DNA of 64,000 nt from Gammaproteobacteria bacterium (lineage in GTDB: Bacteria > Pseudomonadota > Gammaproteobacteria > Pseudomonadales > Azotimanducaceae): contig JAJFKA010000129.1 of NCBI GenBank assembly GCA_021773555.1, forward strand, positions 62,001 through 126,000. The letters run 5' to 3'. Both the position numbers and the translations under genes were made by a program. The first letter of the stretch is position 1, and the number at the start of each line of letters is the position of its first letter. A model generated the notes under the pieces. It worked only from the letters and a program-made list of their open reading frames with translations, was not told the origin of the DNA and made no database searches. Below, one piece after another: positions 48,093 through 56,759 of the stretch.

Positions 48093-48425
48093 ATGACTAA
48101 GTCGGAGCTGATCGAGAAAATCACTGCAGTCCAGACTCAGTTGTCATCGAAAGATGTTGAGCTGGCTGTCAAGATGATGCTCGATCATATGGCTGAAGCA
48201 TTAGCGGATGGAGAGCGCATTGAAATTCGGGGATTCGGCAGTTTTTCTCTGCATTTCAGGGCTGCTCGGCTTGGACGAAATCCCAAGACCGGTGAGAAAG
48301 TGGAACTGGCCGGAAAGTACGTGCCTCACTTCAAGCCGGGAAAGGAATTGCGGGAGCGTGTGAACCTCAGTCTGTTGACCGGGCTGGAATCTCATTACGT
48401 CGCCGAGGAGTCGATTTCCTCGTGA
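48093..48425 (+). CDS. ihfB: Integration host factor beta subunit
   Basis: A 110-residue HU/IHF-family DNA-bending protein. [34 protein letters not shown] (beta-arm) and [15 protein letters not shown] are IHF-beta motifs. It pairs with IhfA encoded elsewhere. The C-terminal tail is longer than in E. coli (94). It is followed by an intrinsic terminator. Confidence 0.97.
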   Translation: MTKSELIEKITAVQTQLSSKDVELAVKMMLDHMAEALADGERIEIRGFGSFSLHFRAARLGRNPKTGEKVELAGKYVPHFKPGKELRERVNLSLLTGLESHYVAEESISS

Positions 48426-48444
48426 ATTGACCCATCTGGAAAGA

Positions 48445-48470
48445 ACGGCGCCAGCAGGCGCCGTTTTTTT
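48445..48470 (+). terminator. Intrinsic terminator after ihfB
   Basis: ACGGCGCC (48445-48452), AGCA loop, GGCGCCGT (48457-48464) and a T-run to 48470. It ends the gyrA-to-ihfB transcription unit, so lapA probably has its own promoter. Confidence 0.9.
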
Positions 48471-48545
48471 ATAGATTGTTGATGCGATTTTTGCAGGTCT
48501 GAGTACCATATACTGTGCGGCATAGGTAAACGCGAGGTTCTCGTC

Positions 48546-48854
48546 ATGAATTTGGTCAGGAAGTGGTTATTTCGATTTGTCCTGGTGGTTATTTTTGTGG
48601 TCACATTGCTGGCAGCCTCGGACAATTCACAACAGGTACCGCTCCGATTTCTGGATTACCAGAGTCCTGAATGGCCGATATCCTGGTGGATGCTCACCGC
48701 ATTTGTGCTTGGTGTTCTGCTGGGTGTTGTGTTCAATACCTGGTCAAATGCACGTCTGCGCATGAATGTTCGTCGTGCGACCCGGGAGGTTGAACAGGTC
48801 GGACAGGCGCTGGACAAAACAAAAGCTGAATCGGTACCTGCCATTCAGAATTAA
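48546..48854 (+). CDS. lapA: LapA domain protein
   Basis: A 102-residue inner-membrane protein with two transmembrane helices (about residues 8-25 and 46-66) and a short coiled-coil tail (LAASDNSQQVPLRFLD in between, DUF1049). LapA acts with LapB in lipopolysaccharide assembly. GAGG lies nine bases before the ATG. The neighbours ihfB and lapB are as in other gammaproteobacteria. Confidence 0.9.
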   Translation: MNLVRKWLFRFVLVVIFVVTLLAASDNSQQVPLRFLDYQSPEWPISWWMLTAFVLGVLLGVVFNTWSNARLRMNVRRATREVEQVGQALDKTKAESVPAIQN

Positions 48855-48911
48855 ACTTTTCTCGTCCTGGCGACGACTAAGTGAATAATCTACTGTTAAT
48901 CAGGGTGTACA

Positions 48912-50078
48912 TTGGAAAACGTGCTGCTCTATCTGTTGATCGTGATCGCCATAGGCTCTGGCTGGTGGCTGGGTCGGCGTGAGCGTGTCAAAAGTACCGA
49001 TGCCGCTGGTGCGCGTTACTATCAGGGACTGAATTACCTGCTCAACGAAGAGCCGGATCGTGCTGTGAGTTCCTTCATCCGAGACCTTGAGGTCAATGCA
49101 GATACGCTGGAAACACATCTGGCGTTGGGTGGACTATTGCGCAAACGCGGCGAGTTGGAAAAAGCCCTGGTGATTCATGAAAACATTCTTCGCCGCGCAC
49201 AACTGGACCGGGAGACCTCGCAAAGAGTACAGCTGGAGCTTGCCCGTGACTATCTGCTGGCGGGACTGCTTGATCGGGCAGAAGAACTGGCGGTAAAACT
49301 CGCAGACGCGAGCCCGGCCGTGAGAAGGGAAAGCCTTAAGATAGCACTGGAGGTTTACGAAACAGAAAAAGAATGGCGACAGGCGATCGAGGTTGCCGAG
49401 CGACTTGCCATTGGCGATGAGACGGAGCCCTATGAGCGGGCGATATCTCACTACTATTGTGAAATCGCAGAAGAAAACCTGGCGATTGGGCAGTATGAGG
49501 CAGCGCACGAGGCGGTCACTGAAGCCATCGGTCATGCCTCCAATAACGCACGCGCATCGCTCATCCTCGGCAGGATAGATTTTGACCAGGGGCGATATGA
49601 CGATGCGATTCGAGTACTCCAGAGGATCAGGCAGCAGGAACCGGTTTATGTGGCTGAATCCTTACCGGTTCTGCTTGCCGCATACACCAGGAGTCAGGCA
49701 CCTGATCAGGAACTGAGGGACTACCTGATGACCTGTCTGAAGGTAACGCCTTCTATTTCAATCGTGCTGGCTATCGCTGCGAACATCCGCGAAGAACTGG
49801 GTGACGATGCAATGGCGCGGTTCGTCGCAGCGCATCTCAAAGAAAATCCGACTTTGCGTGGCTTAACCCAGTTGATCGATTTGCACATAGACAACACCGC
49901 CGGGGCCGCGCGTGAGAACCTGACTATCCTGCGAAGTTTCACCGAGGCACTGGTTGCTGACAAACCTGCTTACCGATGCCACGGTTGTGGTTTTGAATAC
50001 AAGAAAATGCGTTGGCATTGCCCCAGTTGCAAGGACTGGGCAAGTATCAAACCAATCTTTGGTCTGGAGGGTGAGTGA
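48912..50078 (+). CDS. lapB: Lipopolysaccharide assembly protein B
   Basis: A 388-residue protein: an N-terminal membrane helix, a series of TPR repeats (AHLALGGLLRKRGEL-like units), and a C-terminal rubredoxin-type metal site (CHGCGFEYKKMRWHCPSC). In E. coli LapB regulates LpxC proteolysis via FtsH and so LPS synthesis. Start TTG 48912 follows AGGGTG by five bases. 58 bases separate it from lapA. Confidence 0.93.
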   Translation: MENVLLYLLIVIAIGSGWWLGRRERVKSTDAAGARYYQGLNYLLNEEPDRAVSSFIRDLEVNADTLETHLALGGLLRKRGELEKALVIHENILRRAQLDRETSQRVQLELARDYLLAGLLDRAEELAVKLADASPAVRRESLKIALEVYETEKEWRQAIEVAERLAIGDETEPYERAISHYYCEIAEENLAIGQYEAAHEAVTEAIGHASNNARASLILGRIDFDQGRYDDAIRVLQRIRQQEPVYVAESLPVLLAAYTRSQAPDQELRDYLMTCLKVTPSISIVLAIAANIREELGDDAMARFVAAHLKENPTLRGLTQLIDLHIDNTAGAARENLTILRSFTEALVADKPAYRCHGCGFEYKKMRWHCPSCKDWASIKPIFGLEGE

Positions 50079-50217
50079 TCGGCAAAAACGACCTGCAATT
50101 GGCGTTTTAACTTCCCGTTCATTGAGACATAGCTTACTTTTACAGTGCTCCGCGAGTGGTACTTTGATTTCGCGATTTATCGCAACTATCAAAGTTAACC
50201 TTCGAAGGAGAATGCTC

Positions 50218-50520
50218 ATGAGAGCGAGAAATGTCTTTATTTCGTTCATTACCTTGTTTGTTCTAGGCTGGGGTAATGTTTTGTTTGCTGATGCGCCGGT
50301 ATCGAGACCGGACATTACTGCCACGACAGTCAATATCAATCAGGCCGATGCGGCAACACTTGCCAGTGTGTTAGTCGGGGTCGGCTTGCGCCGGGCAGAA
50401 GCCATTGTGGCCTATCGGGAGAAGAACGGTAATTTCTATTCCGCTGAGGAACTCACCGCAGTCCGGGGAATTGGAAAATCCACCATCGACAAGAATGTCT
50501 CAAAAATAACCGTGCAGTAA
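50218..50520 (+). CDS. ComEA-type helix-hairpin-helix protein
   Basis: A 100-residue exported protein with a signal peptide (ARNVFISFITLFVLGWGNVLFA) and a C-terminal double HhH domain (VNINQADAATLASVL, GIGKSTIDKN). ComEA proteins bind incoming DNA in natural transformation; single ComEA-like proteins in gammaproteobacteria are common. I chose ATG 50218 with AAGGAG eight bases before it (an ATG two codons upstream is also possible). It lies next to the polysaccharide locus, as in Pseudomonas. Confidence 0.85.
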   Translation: MRARNVFISFITLFVLGWGNVLFADAPVSRPDITATTVNINQADAATLASVLVGVGLRRAEAIVAYREKNGNFYSAEELTAVRGIGKSTIDKNVSKITVQ

Positions 50521-50809
50521 GGTGTGAGGGGAAATCTGCTGGCTGGTTTCCCCTCATCCATCCTCGTGTTTTTAGCCCGCCAGCGGGTAACCTGATCCTA
50601 TCTGTTGATTCCGATGTAAGGTATTATAGCGATTGCTTTTTTTGTGCAACCGTATGCGCCCTTGAGCGACTGAAACCCAGACCGGGGTCGTCACAAGCGT
50701 CGCGCTGATAATAATCGACCAGAAAAAACATCCATGAACGTTACAATATTGTTGACGCCTGATGTCTGCCTGACTGGTGCGGTGGAATCACTGCATTGAT
50801 GGAAGGGTT
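50521..50809. other. Intergenic region before polysaccharide locus
   Basis: 289 bases. A hairpin GAGGGGAAA/TTTCCCCTC (50526-50534 with 50547-50555) is followed only later by a short T-run, so it is at best a weak terminator for the ComEA gene. The rest is A/T-rich and probably holds the promoter of the locus, but I see no convincing -35/-10 pair or gene. Confidence 0.5.
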
Positions 50810-52384
50810 TTGAATACATCCTCTCAATCCACACTGGTATTTTTACTGGGTATGCACCGCGGTGGTACCTCGGCATTGTCAGGTGCGTTCAATGTCCTCG
50901 GAGCCAATCATGGCGCATCGGTTATGGCGGCGAGTTTTGATAACCCCAGAGGTTATTGGGAACATAGTGAGATTGTTGAGGTGCATGACGCACTGTTAGC
51001 AGCATTTGATTCTGCCTGGGACTCAACTGCCCCGCTACCGGCAGACTGGCTGGAGCATCCCGCTAGCCTGGCGGCAAAACAGACGCTGATTGAAATATGC
51101 CAACGGGACTTTGATCAAGCTGGACTGCACTGCATCAAAGATCCGAGAATGAGTCGATTGTTACCCCTGTGGCAACAAATCTGTGTGGAATTGAAGGCTG
51201 CCTGTCGCTTTGTGGTGATCCTCAGGTCACCGGAGGAAGTCGCAGCATCAATTTTTGCCCGGGACGGTTTGAGTATTGAAACGGCACTACACTTGTGGGC
51301 ACAACATGTCTTTGATGCGCTGGAGTTTGTGGCGAACAAACCGCACTATATCCTGACCTATGATGCGTTGCTCGCGCGACCGGCAGAAGTATTAGCCGAT
51401 CTCGTGGATGATCTGCAACTCGAGGGAACCGTTACTCTGAATGAGGCGGGATTAACGGAGTTCCTAAGCGATTCCCTGCGTCACCACACAACCAGCCTGA
51501 AGTCGGAACAACCTGCAGTTCTGGCGTTGAATACTGTCTACGATTATCTGGGACGGGCGTCACACGTACAGTCCGTTGAGATTGTCACGTTACTGGCTTG
51601 CCAGGTGTTGCCGCTTCTGGAAATGATTAATCTACAACGCACCAATATACAGATGTTAGTTGAAAATCGCGTGGACCTGTCAGATTTCATCAGGGAGGAC
51701 AAGACGCTGCTCGGTTCGAAGCTATCCACGGATCTTGAAGAATCACGACGTTACGCGACCGAACTGTTGTCCGAAAATGAGAAGCTGAGCGACTATCATC
51801 GTTCCATGGCTGAAACAATTATTGAGAAAAACCAGTACGTGGAAGATATGCAGGTCCGCATAGCAGAAAAAGATCAGTATGTTCTGGATATGGAGAACAC
51901 CCTGGCAGAGAAAGACGCCGTTATCGGTGACCTTGAGGTGAATTATCAGCAGAAGGAATCAGAACTACAGGCGCTTCGTTTACATATGCAGGACGAATTG
52001 AAGAAATTGGTCACATTGAAAGACCAGGAAATTAAGGGCCTGCTGGAGAGCATTGAGGTAAAAGATGAATATATTGATTCGCTGAAAAACCACCTCGAAC
52101 AGGAGCAGGTCCGGGTGAGTGCCCTGGATCGAGAATTTCGGGAACATATGGCTTCTTCAGAAGCCTATAGCGATTCTCTCACCCAGGCGCTTCGGAATGG
52201 TACCAGAGACCTGGACAACGCCCATCAACAACAGTCGCAGATTATGGAACTGATCTCGGCCTACGAGCGAAAGCTATTCCTGATGCCGGGATCGCTACAT
52301 GACATCCGGATTCAGATTCAACAAATTCTGACAGAGGAGCAAACGTCCAAAATCGGGGAGAAGGCGGAATCAAGCAATGAGTAA
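50810..52384 (+). CDS. Sulfotransferase with long coiled coil
   Basis: A 524-residue protein. The N-terminal 240 residues are a sulfotransferase fold: LLGMHRGGTSALSG (5'-phosphosulfate-binding loop, residues 12-25), DPRMSRLLPLW and VVILRSPEEVAASI. Residues about 295-470 are a coiled coil built of repeating EKDQYVLDM/EKNQYVEDM-like units. TTG 50810 is chosen because GGAAGGG lies five bases before it. It likely sulfates a sugar of the surface polymer using PAPS; the coiled coil may scaffold partners (inference). It overlaps the next gene by eight bases. Confidence 0.83.
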   Translation: MNTSSQSTLVFLLGMHRGGTSALSGAFNVLGANHGASVMAASFDNPRGYWEHSEIVEVHDALLAAFDSAWDSTAPLPADWLEHPASLAAKQTLIEICQRDFDQAGLHCIKDPRMSRLLPLWQQICVELKAACRFVVILRSPEEVAASIFARDGLSIETALHLWAQHVFDALEFVANKPHYILTYDALLARPAEVLADLVDDLQLEGTVTLNEAGLTEFLSDSLRHHTTSLKSEQPAVLALNTVYDYLGRASHVQSVEIVTLLACQVLPLLEMINLQRTNIQMLVENRVDLSDFIREDKTLLGSKLSTDLEESRRYATELLSENEKLSDYHRSMAETIIEKNQYVEDMQVRIAEKDQYVLDMENTLAEKDAVIGDLEVNYQQKESELQALRLHMQDELKKLVTLKDQEIKGLLESIEVKDEYIDSLKNHLEQEQVRVSALDREFREHMASSEAYSDSLTQALRNGTRDLDNAHQQQSQIMELISAYERKLFLMPGSLHDIRIQIQQILTEEQTSKIGEKAESSNE

Positions 52385-55001
52385 CACCTGTATCTTCACC
52401 ATCGTTTCGCGAAACTACCTGCACTACGCCAGGACATTACTGGCAAGTGTTAAAGCTCATTACCCGGAGGCGGACCTGGTTGTCGGATTGTGCGATCGAC
52501 GCGGAGAAACGGATTTTTCGGATGACATCTTCAGCCTGATAGAACTTGAGGAACTCGAAATTCCCGAACGTGAAAAGTTCATCTTCCGCTACACCATCCT
52601 TGAGATTAACACTGCAATCAAACCCTATGTGATCGGGAAACTGTTTGATCGCGGCTACGAGAAGGTGATCTATTTTGATCCCGATATCAAAGTCTTCCAA
52701 CCGTTGAATGAACTTGTGGGGCTCCTCGATGAGCACCAGATGCTGTTAACACCGCACCTCTCGAACCTGCTGGATGATGGCAAAGCGCCGAATGAGCTGG
52801 CGATACTGGTCAGTGGTTCATACAACCTGGGTTTCGTTGCGCTGCGCAATACACCGGCGATGCAAAAATTTGTGACCTGGTGGCAATCCAAACTGTACGC
52901 TGATTGCGTTGTTGACCTGCCCCGGGGTCTGTTCGTTGACCAGAAGTGGATGGACCTTGCCCCGGGAATGTTTGACGGTGTGTATATTAATCGTGATGAG
53001 TCATGGAACGTCGCTTATTGGAATCTTAATCACCGGGTGGTTAAGCAGGTTAGTAATGGCTATGAGGTCAATGGCCGGCCACTGACATTTTTTCATTTTT
53101 CCGGTTTCGCTGCTGACGATGAAAATCTCAGCAAACACCAGAACAGATTCACGCGCACTTCAGCGGGCCCTGCGGTGAAGGCGCTGTGTGAAGATTATGC
53201 AAAATGCCTGGTGGAAAATGGGATGCGGGAGGTTATTTCGATCCCCTATCACTTCAATTTCTTTCCGAATGGAACGCCTATCCCGGATCTGGCCCGTTAC
53301 GTTTTTCGTGAAGACTACGACTGGGAAAACTGCACCAAGAACTTCTGGACGCAAGCAGGCGCTGCTGAGTTTATGGGATACCTGAATGAGCCCATTGAAC
53401 TTAACGGTAAGACGATGCCGGCGATAACGCGCCTGGCCTATAAACTCTACACCCTCCGCCCGGATTTACAGGAAGCGTTCCCGGATCTGGGAGGCGTATT
53501 CGGACGACGCTATGCCGACTGGTTTATTCATACCGCAGAAGAGCAGGTCAAAATCCCTGCCTGTTTTATTGAGCCGGTCGAGCAGGCGTTAGGCTATACC
53601 AGGCAGGGTAAGTCCGTAGCTGTGACCGAAGACGCTGCGAGCTCAGGGCAGTTGAAGAAGTCAATGACGTCAGACTTTTACGCCAGGGTTTATCGGTTGG
53701 CCTGGCGGTATCGACACCTTGTGCGACCCTTCCTGTCTGACGATTTTCGCCACAATACCCATGTGAAACTAGTGAACAAGGTCTCGGGCAACGAACCCGT
53801 GGTAGCGGTGAGCGAGCCAGAAATTCTGGAAACATTCGATACTGATCCTGGCCTCGAGGAGGAAATCGAGGTCCCGGACCTGGGTATCAATGTGTTTGGT
53901 TACACCAGTGCGGAAAGTGGTATTGGACAATCCGTCAGATCCTCCATCAATGGGCTGGTGAAAGCGGGCGTCGCCCTGGCCGTGACTGATTTTCGAGCAG
54001 GCAATGTTTCGAGAATGAACGAGTCCATAGACAGCGAACTTTACGCAGACGCGGTTTACCCCATTAATCTCTTCCACATCAACGCCGATCAGTTGCTGGA
54101 TGCAAAAGCGAATATTGGCGACGCCCAGTTCGATGGTCATTACAACATTGGATATTGGGCCTGGGAGTTACCGGAGTTTCCGGACCGGTGGCTTGAGGCA
54201 ATAGAGGCGCTGGACGAGATATGGGTACCCTCGACATTCTGTCAGCAATCCATTGCCGGTAAGGCTGCGATCCCGGTGCTGGTGATGCCACATAGTGTAT
54301 TTGAGCCTTTTGTTGATCCCGCTTTCGACCGGGCATATTTCGATTTACCGGCGGACGATGTCGTTTTTCTGACGATGTTTGACGCACTGAGTGTACCCGA
54401 GAGAAAAAATCCTTTTGCCGCTATTGCAGCGTTTCGAGCGATGCCTGGTGACACTGCCTGCAAGCTGGTAGTGAAGGTTTCGAATCTGGACAAGACACCG
54501 GAGTTTGCGACCAGGCTGAAGGAAGTGATTGGTGAGAGTGATGATGTGATTGTCATAGACAGGTACCTGGAGAAAGCGGAGATCTTCGGACTACTGAATG
54601 TTTCTGACAGTTTCGTCTCGCTGCACCGATCAGAGGGCTTTGGTCTGGGCATTGCAGAAGCGATGGCACTGGGACGACCCGTGATTGCAACGGGATGGTC
54701 CGGCAACACAGATTTTATGAATTGCTTTAACTCGATACTCGTAGACTATACGCTGCGTGAGCTGGAGGAATGCTACGGTCCTTACGATGCAGGTTGTTAC
54801 TGGGCAGAGCCAAACCTTGCCTCAGCCGTCCAGGCGATGAATCTGGTCGCAACGAGGAGCGATATGGTCAAACGGCTCGGCGAAAATGCGCGATTGAGCA
54901 TCCGTGAAGCCAATTCACCCGCAGTAACCGGTGCGACGATGGGCAGGCGCATCGAGTATCTCACTAATCTGCTCAACTCAAAGTCAAGCCCGTCAGCTTA
55001 A
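52377..55001 (+). CDS. Two-domain glycosyltransferase
   Basis: An 874-residue protein. Residues 1-320 resemble a GT-A type glycosyltransferase with a metal-binding DPDIKVF motif (a DxD at about 102-104). After about residue 500 there is a GT-B, GT4-like module (NVFGYTSAESGIGQSVR, MPHSVFEPF, SEGFGLGIAEAMALGRPVI with the donor-binding E-x7-E). A polymerase-type enzyme that adds two different sugars is the simplest reading; the donors are unknown. It is cotranscribed with the sulfotransferase. Confidence 0.82.
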   Translation: MSNTCIFTIVSRNYLHYARTLLASVKAHYPEADLVVGLCDRRGETDFSDDIFSLIELEELEIPEREKFIFRYTILEINTAIKPYVIGKLFDRGYEKVIYFDPDIKVFQPLNELVGLLDEHQMLLTPHLSNLLDDGKAPNELAILVSGSYNLGFVALRNTPAMQKFVTWWQSKLYADCVVDLPRGLFVDQKWMDLAPGMFDGVYINRDESWNVAYWNLNHRVVKQVSNGYEVNGRPLTFFHFSGFAADDENLSKHQNRFTRTSAGPAVKALCEDYAKCLVENGMREVISIPYHFNFFPNGTPIPDLARYVFREDYDWENCTKNFWTQAGAAEFMGYLNEPIELNGKTMPAITRLAYKLYTLRPDLQEAFPDLGGVFGRRYADWFIHTAEEQVKIPACFIEPVEQALGYTRQGKSVAVTEDAASSGQLKKSMTSDFYARVYRLAWRYRHLVRPFLSDDFRHNTHVKLVNKVSGNEPVVAVSEPEILETFDTDPGLEEEIEVPDLGINVFGYTSAESGIGQSVRSSINGLVKAGVALAVTDFRAGNVSRMNESIDSELYADAVYPINLFHINADQLLDAKANIGDAQFDGHYNIGYWAWELPEFPDRWLEAIEALDEIWVPSTFCQQSIAGKAAIPVLVMPHSVFEPFVDPAFDRAYFDLPADDVVFLTMFDALSVPERKNPFAAIAAFRAMPGDTACKLVVKVSNLDKTPEFATRLKEVIGESDDVIVIDRYLEKAEIFGLLNVSDSFVSLHRSEGFGLGIAEAMALGRPVIATGWSGNTDFMNCFNSILVDYTLRELEECYGPYDAGCYWAEPNLASAVQAMNLVATRSDMVKRLGENARLSIREANSPAVTGATMGRRIEYLTNLLNSKSSPSA

Positions 55002-55007
55002 GGTTAA

Positions 55008-56432
55008 ATGTTGAAAGAAATACAATCGGTGCAGCCATCAATTCTCCCTGCTTCGTTTCGAGATCCGGGCGGATTTCTGTTCTCGCATGAGAACGTCCTC
55101 TATCGCCAGGTCAACAAACGTAGTCAGGATGACTATGACCAGCTAATGGCCAGTGGATTGTACGAGACCCTGATCGCCAGGCAGTGGTTAGTGCCGCACC
55201 TGGAAGTTGACCATCCGCTTAAGGATAGCGGGGATCCGGACCCCCATGCCTACAAGGTGCTTGCGCCAGAGTTGATTCGATATGTCTCTTATCCCTACGA
55301 ATGGAGTTTCAGCCAGCTGAAGGATGCGGCGAGACTGACATTGGAAGTTCAACTCGAGGCCCTGCGGCATGGCATGATGCTGAAAGATGCCAGTGCCTAC
55401 AATGTGCAGTTTCACAAGGGCCGGGCAGTTTTCATCGATACGCTGTCGTTCACACGCTATGAGGATGGTACTCCCTGGGTTGCCTATCGTCAGTTTTGCC
55501 AACACTTTCTGGCACCGCTGGCACTGATTACGCGCTGCGACTTTCGACTCTTGCATCTCTTGCGGGCGTATATTGATGGCGTTCCGCTTGATCTTGCCAG
55601 TGCGCTTTTGCCGTTCAGCAGCTGGTTCAATTATTCTCTATTGGCGCACATCCATTTACATGCGAAAACTCAAAAACAATATGAGGATTCTGCCCGTGGC
55701 ACGAGTCAGCCGCAACGCGTTTCCATGAGCAGGCTGCGACTCGAAGGACTGCTTGCCAGTCTCCAGTCCGCGGTTGAAAAATTGAACTGGAGACATGCCG
55801 ATACCGAATGGGGAGACTACTACGCGGATACGAATTATGCGGACAAGGCCATGGTGCATAAGGAAGAACTGATTGCACGTATGCTGATGGAGTGCGAAAA
55901 AAGCGATCATCCTATAGCGGCTGATTTTGGTGCGAATACGGGGAAATTCAGCCGGCTTGCGGCAGGCGCCGGCTATTACGTGCTGGCGCATGATATCGAT
56001 GAGGTCGCGGTGGACAAGAACTATCGGGCAAGCGTTCTGGCAGGTGAGCAGTCGATATTGCCACTGATTCTGGATCTGACGAACCCAAGCCCCGGGCTGG
56101 GCTGGGCGAATATTGAGCGATCTTCATTTATCGACAGGGTGCAGGTTGATGTAGGTATGGCGCTGGCTTTGATACATCATATTGCTATCTCAAATAATGT
56201 GCCGATGTCCTCTGTGGCCAGATTTTTTTCAGGTATTTGTCGTGCGTTGATTATTGAGTTTGTACCGAAATCGGACTCTCAGGTTGAGCGCCTGCTGGCA
56301 ACCCGCGAAGATGTGTTTCCGGACTACCACGAAGAAGGTTTCGAAGCCGCTTTTACGATCTACTTTACGCTCCGCGAGAAAGTATTGATCGAAAACTCTG
56401 AGCGGACACTTTATTTTCTGGTGAGACGCTGA
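55008..56432 (+). CDS. SAM-dependent methyltransferase with kinase-like N-terminal motif
   Basis: A 474-residue protein. The C-terminal half has a class I methyltransferase motif (ADFGANTGKFSRLAAGAGYYVLAHD). The N-terminal half contains LKDASAYNVQFHKGRAVFID with D127, N132 and D144 spaced like the catalytic D-x4-N and metal-binding D of protein-kinase-like folds. I know similar architectures from surface glycan loci but cannot assign the substrate. It is six bases after the glycosyltransferase gene and its stop abuts the small membrane protein gene on the other strand. Confidence 0.72.
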   Translation: MLKEIQSVQPSILPASFRDPGGFLFSHENVLYRQVNKRSQDDYDQLMASGLYETLIARQWLVPHLEVDHPLKDSGDPDPHAYKVLAPELIRYVSYPYEWSFSQLKDAARLTLEVQLEALRHGMMLKDASAYNVQFHKGRAVFIDTLSFTRYEDGTPWVAYRQFCQHFLAPLALITRCDFRLLHLLRAYIDGVPLDLASALLPFSSWFNYSLLAHIHLHAKTQKQYEDSARGTSQPQRVSMSRLRLEGLLASLQSAVEKLNWRHADTEWGDYYADTNYADKAMVHKEELIARMLMECEKSDHPIAADFGANTGKFSRLAAGAGYYVLAHDIDEVAVDKNYRASVLAGEQSILPLILDLTNPSPGLGWANIERSSFIDRVQVDVGMALALIHHIAISNNVPMSSVARFFSGICRALIIEFVPKSDSQVERLLATREDVFPDYHEEGFEAAFTIYFTLREKVLIENSERTLYFLVRR

Positions 56433-56720
56433 TCAGGGATTGTTTTCATCCGCTGGCTTTTTTGATGTATCAGCCGCTTTGGAACGACGCAGGAAAAACA
56501 ACTTGATCTTGTGCCAGTAAATTTTCATGGTGACGCCGATAGCTGCAATTGCTCCGATGATGCTCTGGATGATCAGGCTGCCGGTGCCTGGATCGATATA
56601 CCCATATGCAGGAACCGATAACATGAGGCCAACCGCGGTGATGCCAACGAGACGGCAGCCTGGTGAGGAGAGTAACCTTGGCGCGGAAACAAAAAGCCTG
56701 CGTGAAACGCTGCGATGCAT
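56433..56720 (-). CDS. Small YIDPGTG membrane protein
   Basis: A 95-residue protein: a basic N-terminal stretch, a signal-like hydrophobic segment ending around AYG, then YIDPGTGSLIIQSIIGAIAA, a second hydrophobic segment and a basic tail (MKIYWHKIKLFFLRRSK). YIDPGTGS-type proteins recur in surface glycan gene clusters to my knowledge, with no function assigned. ATG 56720 is chosen, preceded by CAGGAC. It diverges from the YidC paralogue with 39 bases between starts. Confidence 0.75.
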   Translation of the reverse strand: MHRSVSRRLFVSAPRLLSSPGCRLVGITAVGLMLSVPAYGYIDPGTGSLIIQSIIGAIAAIGVTMKIYWHKIKLFFLRRSKAADTSKKPADENNP

Positions 56721-56759
56721 AAATAGTCCTGAGCAATTGGGCGAGTACGCAATAGTAAA

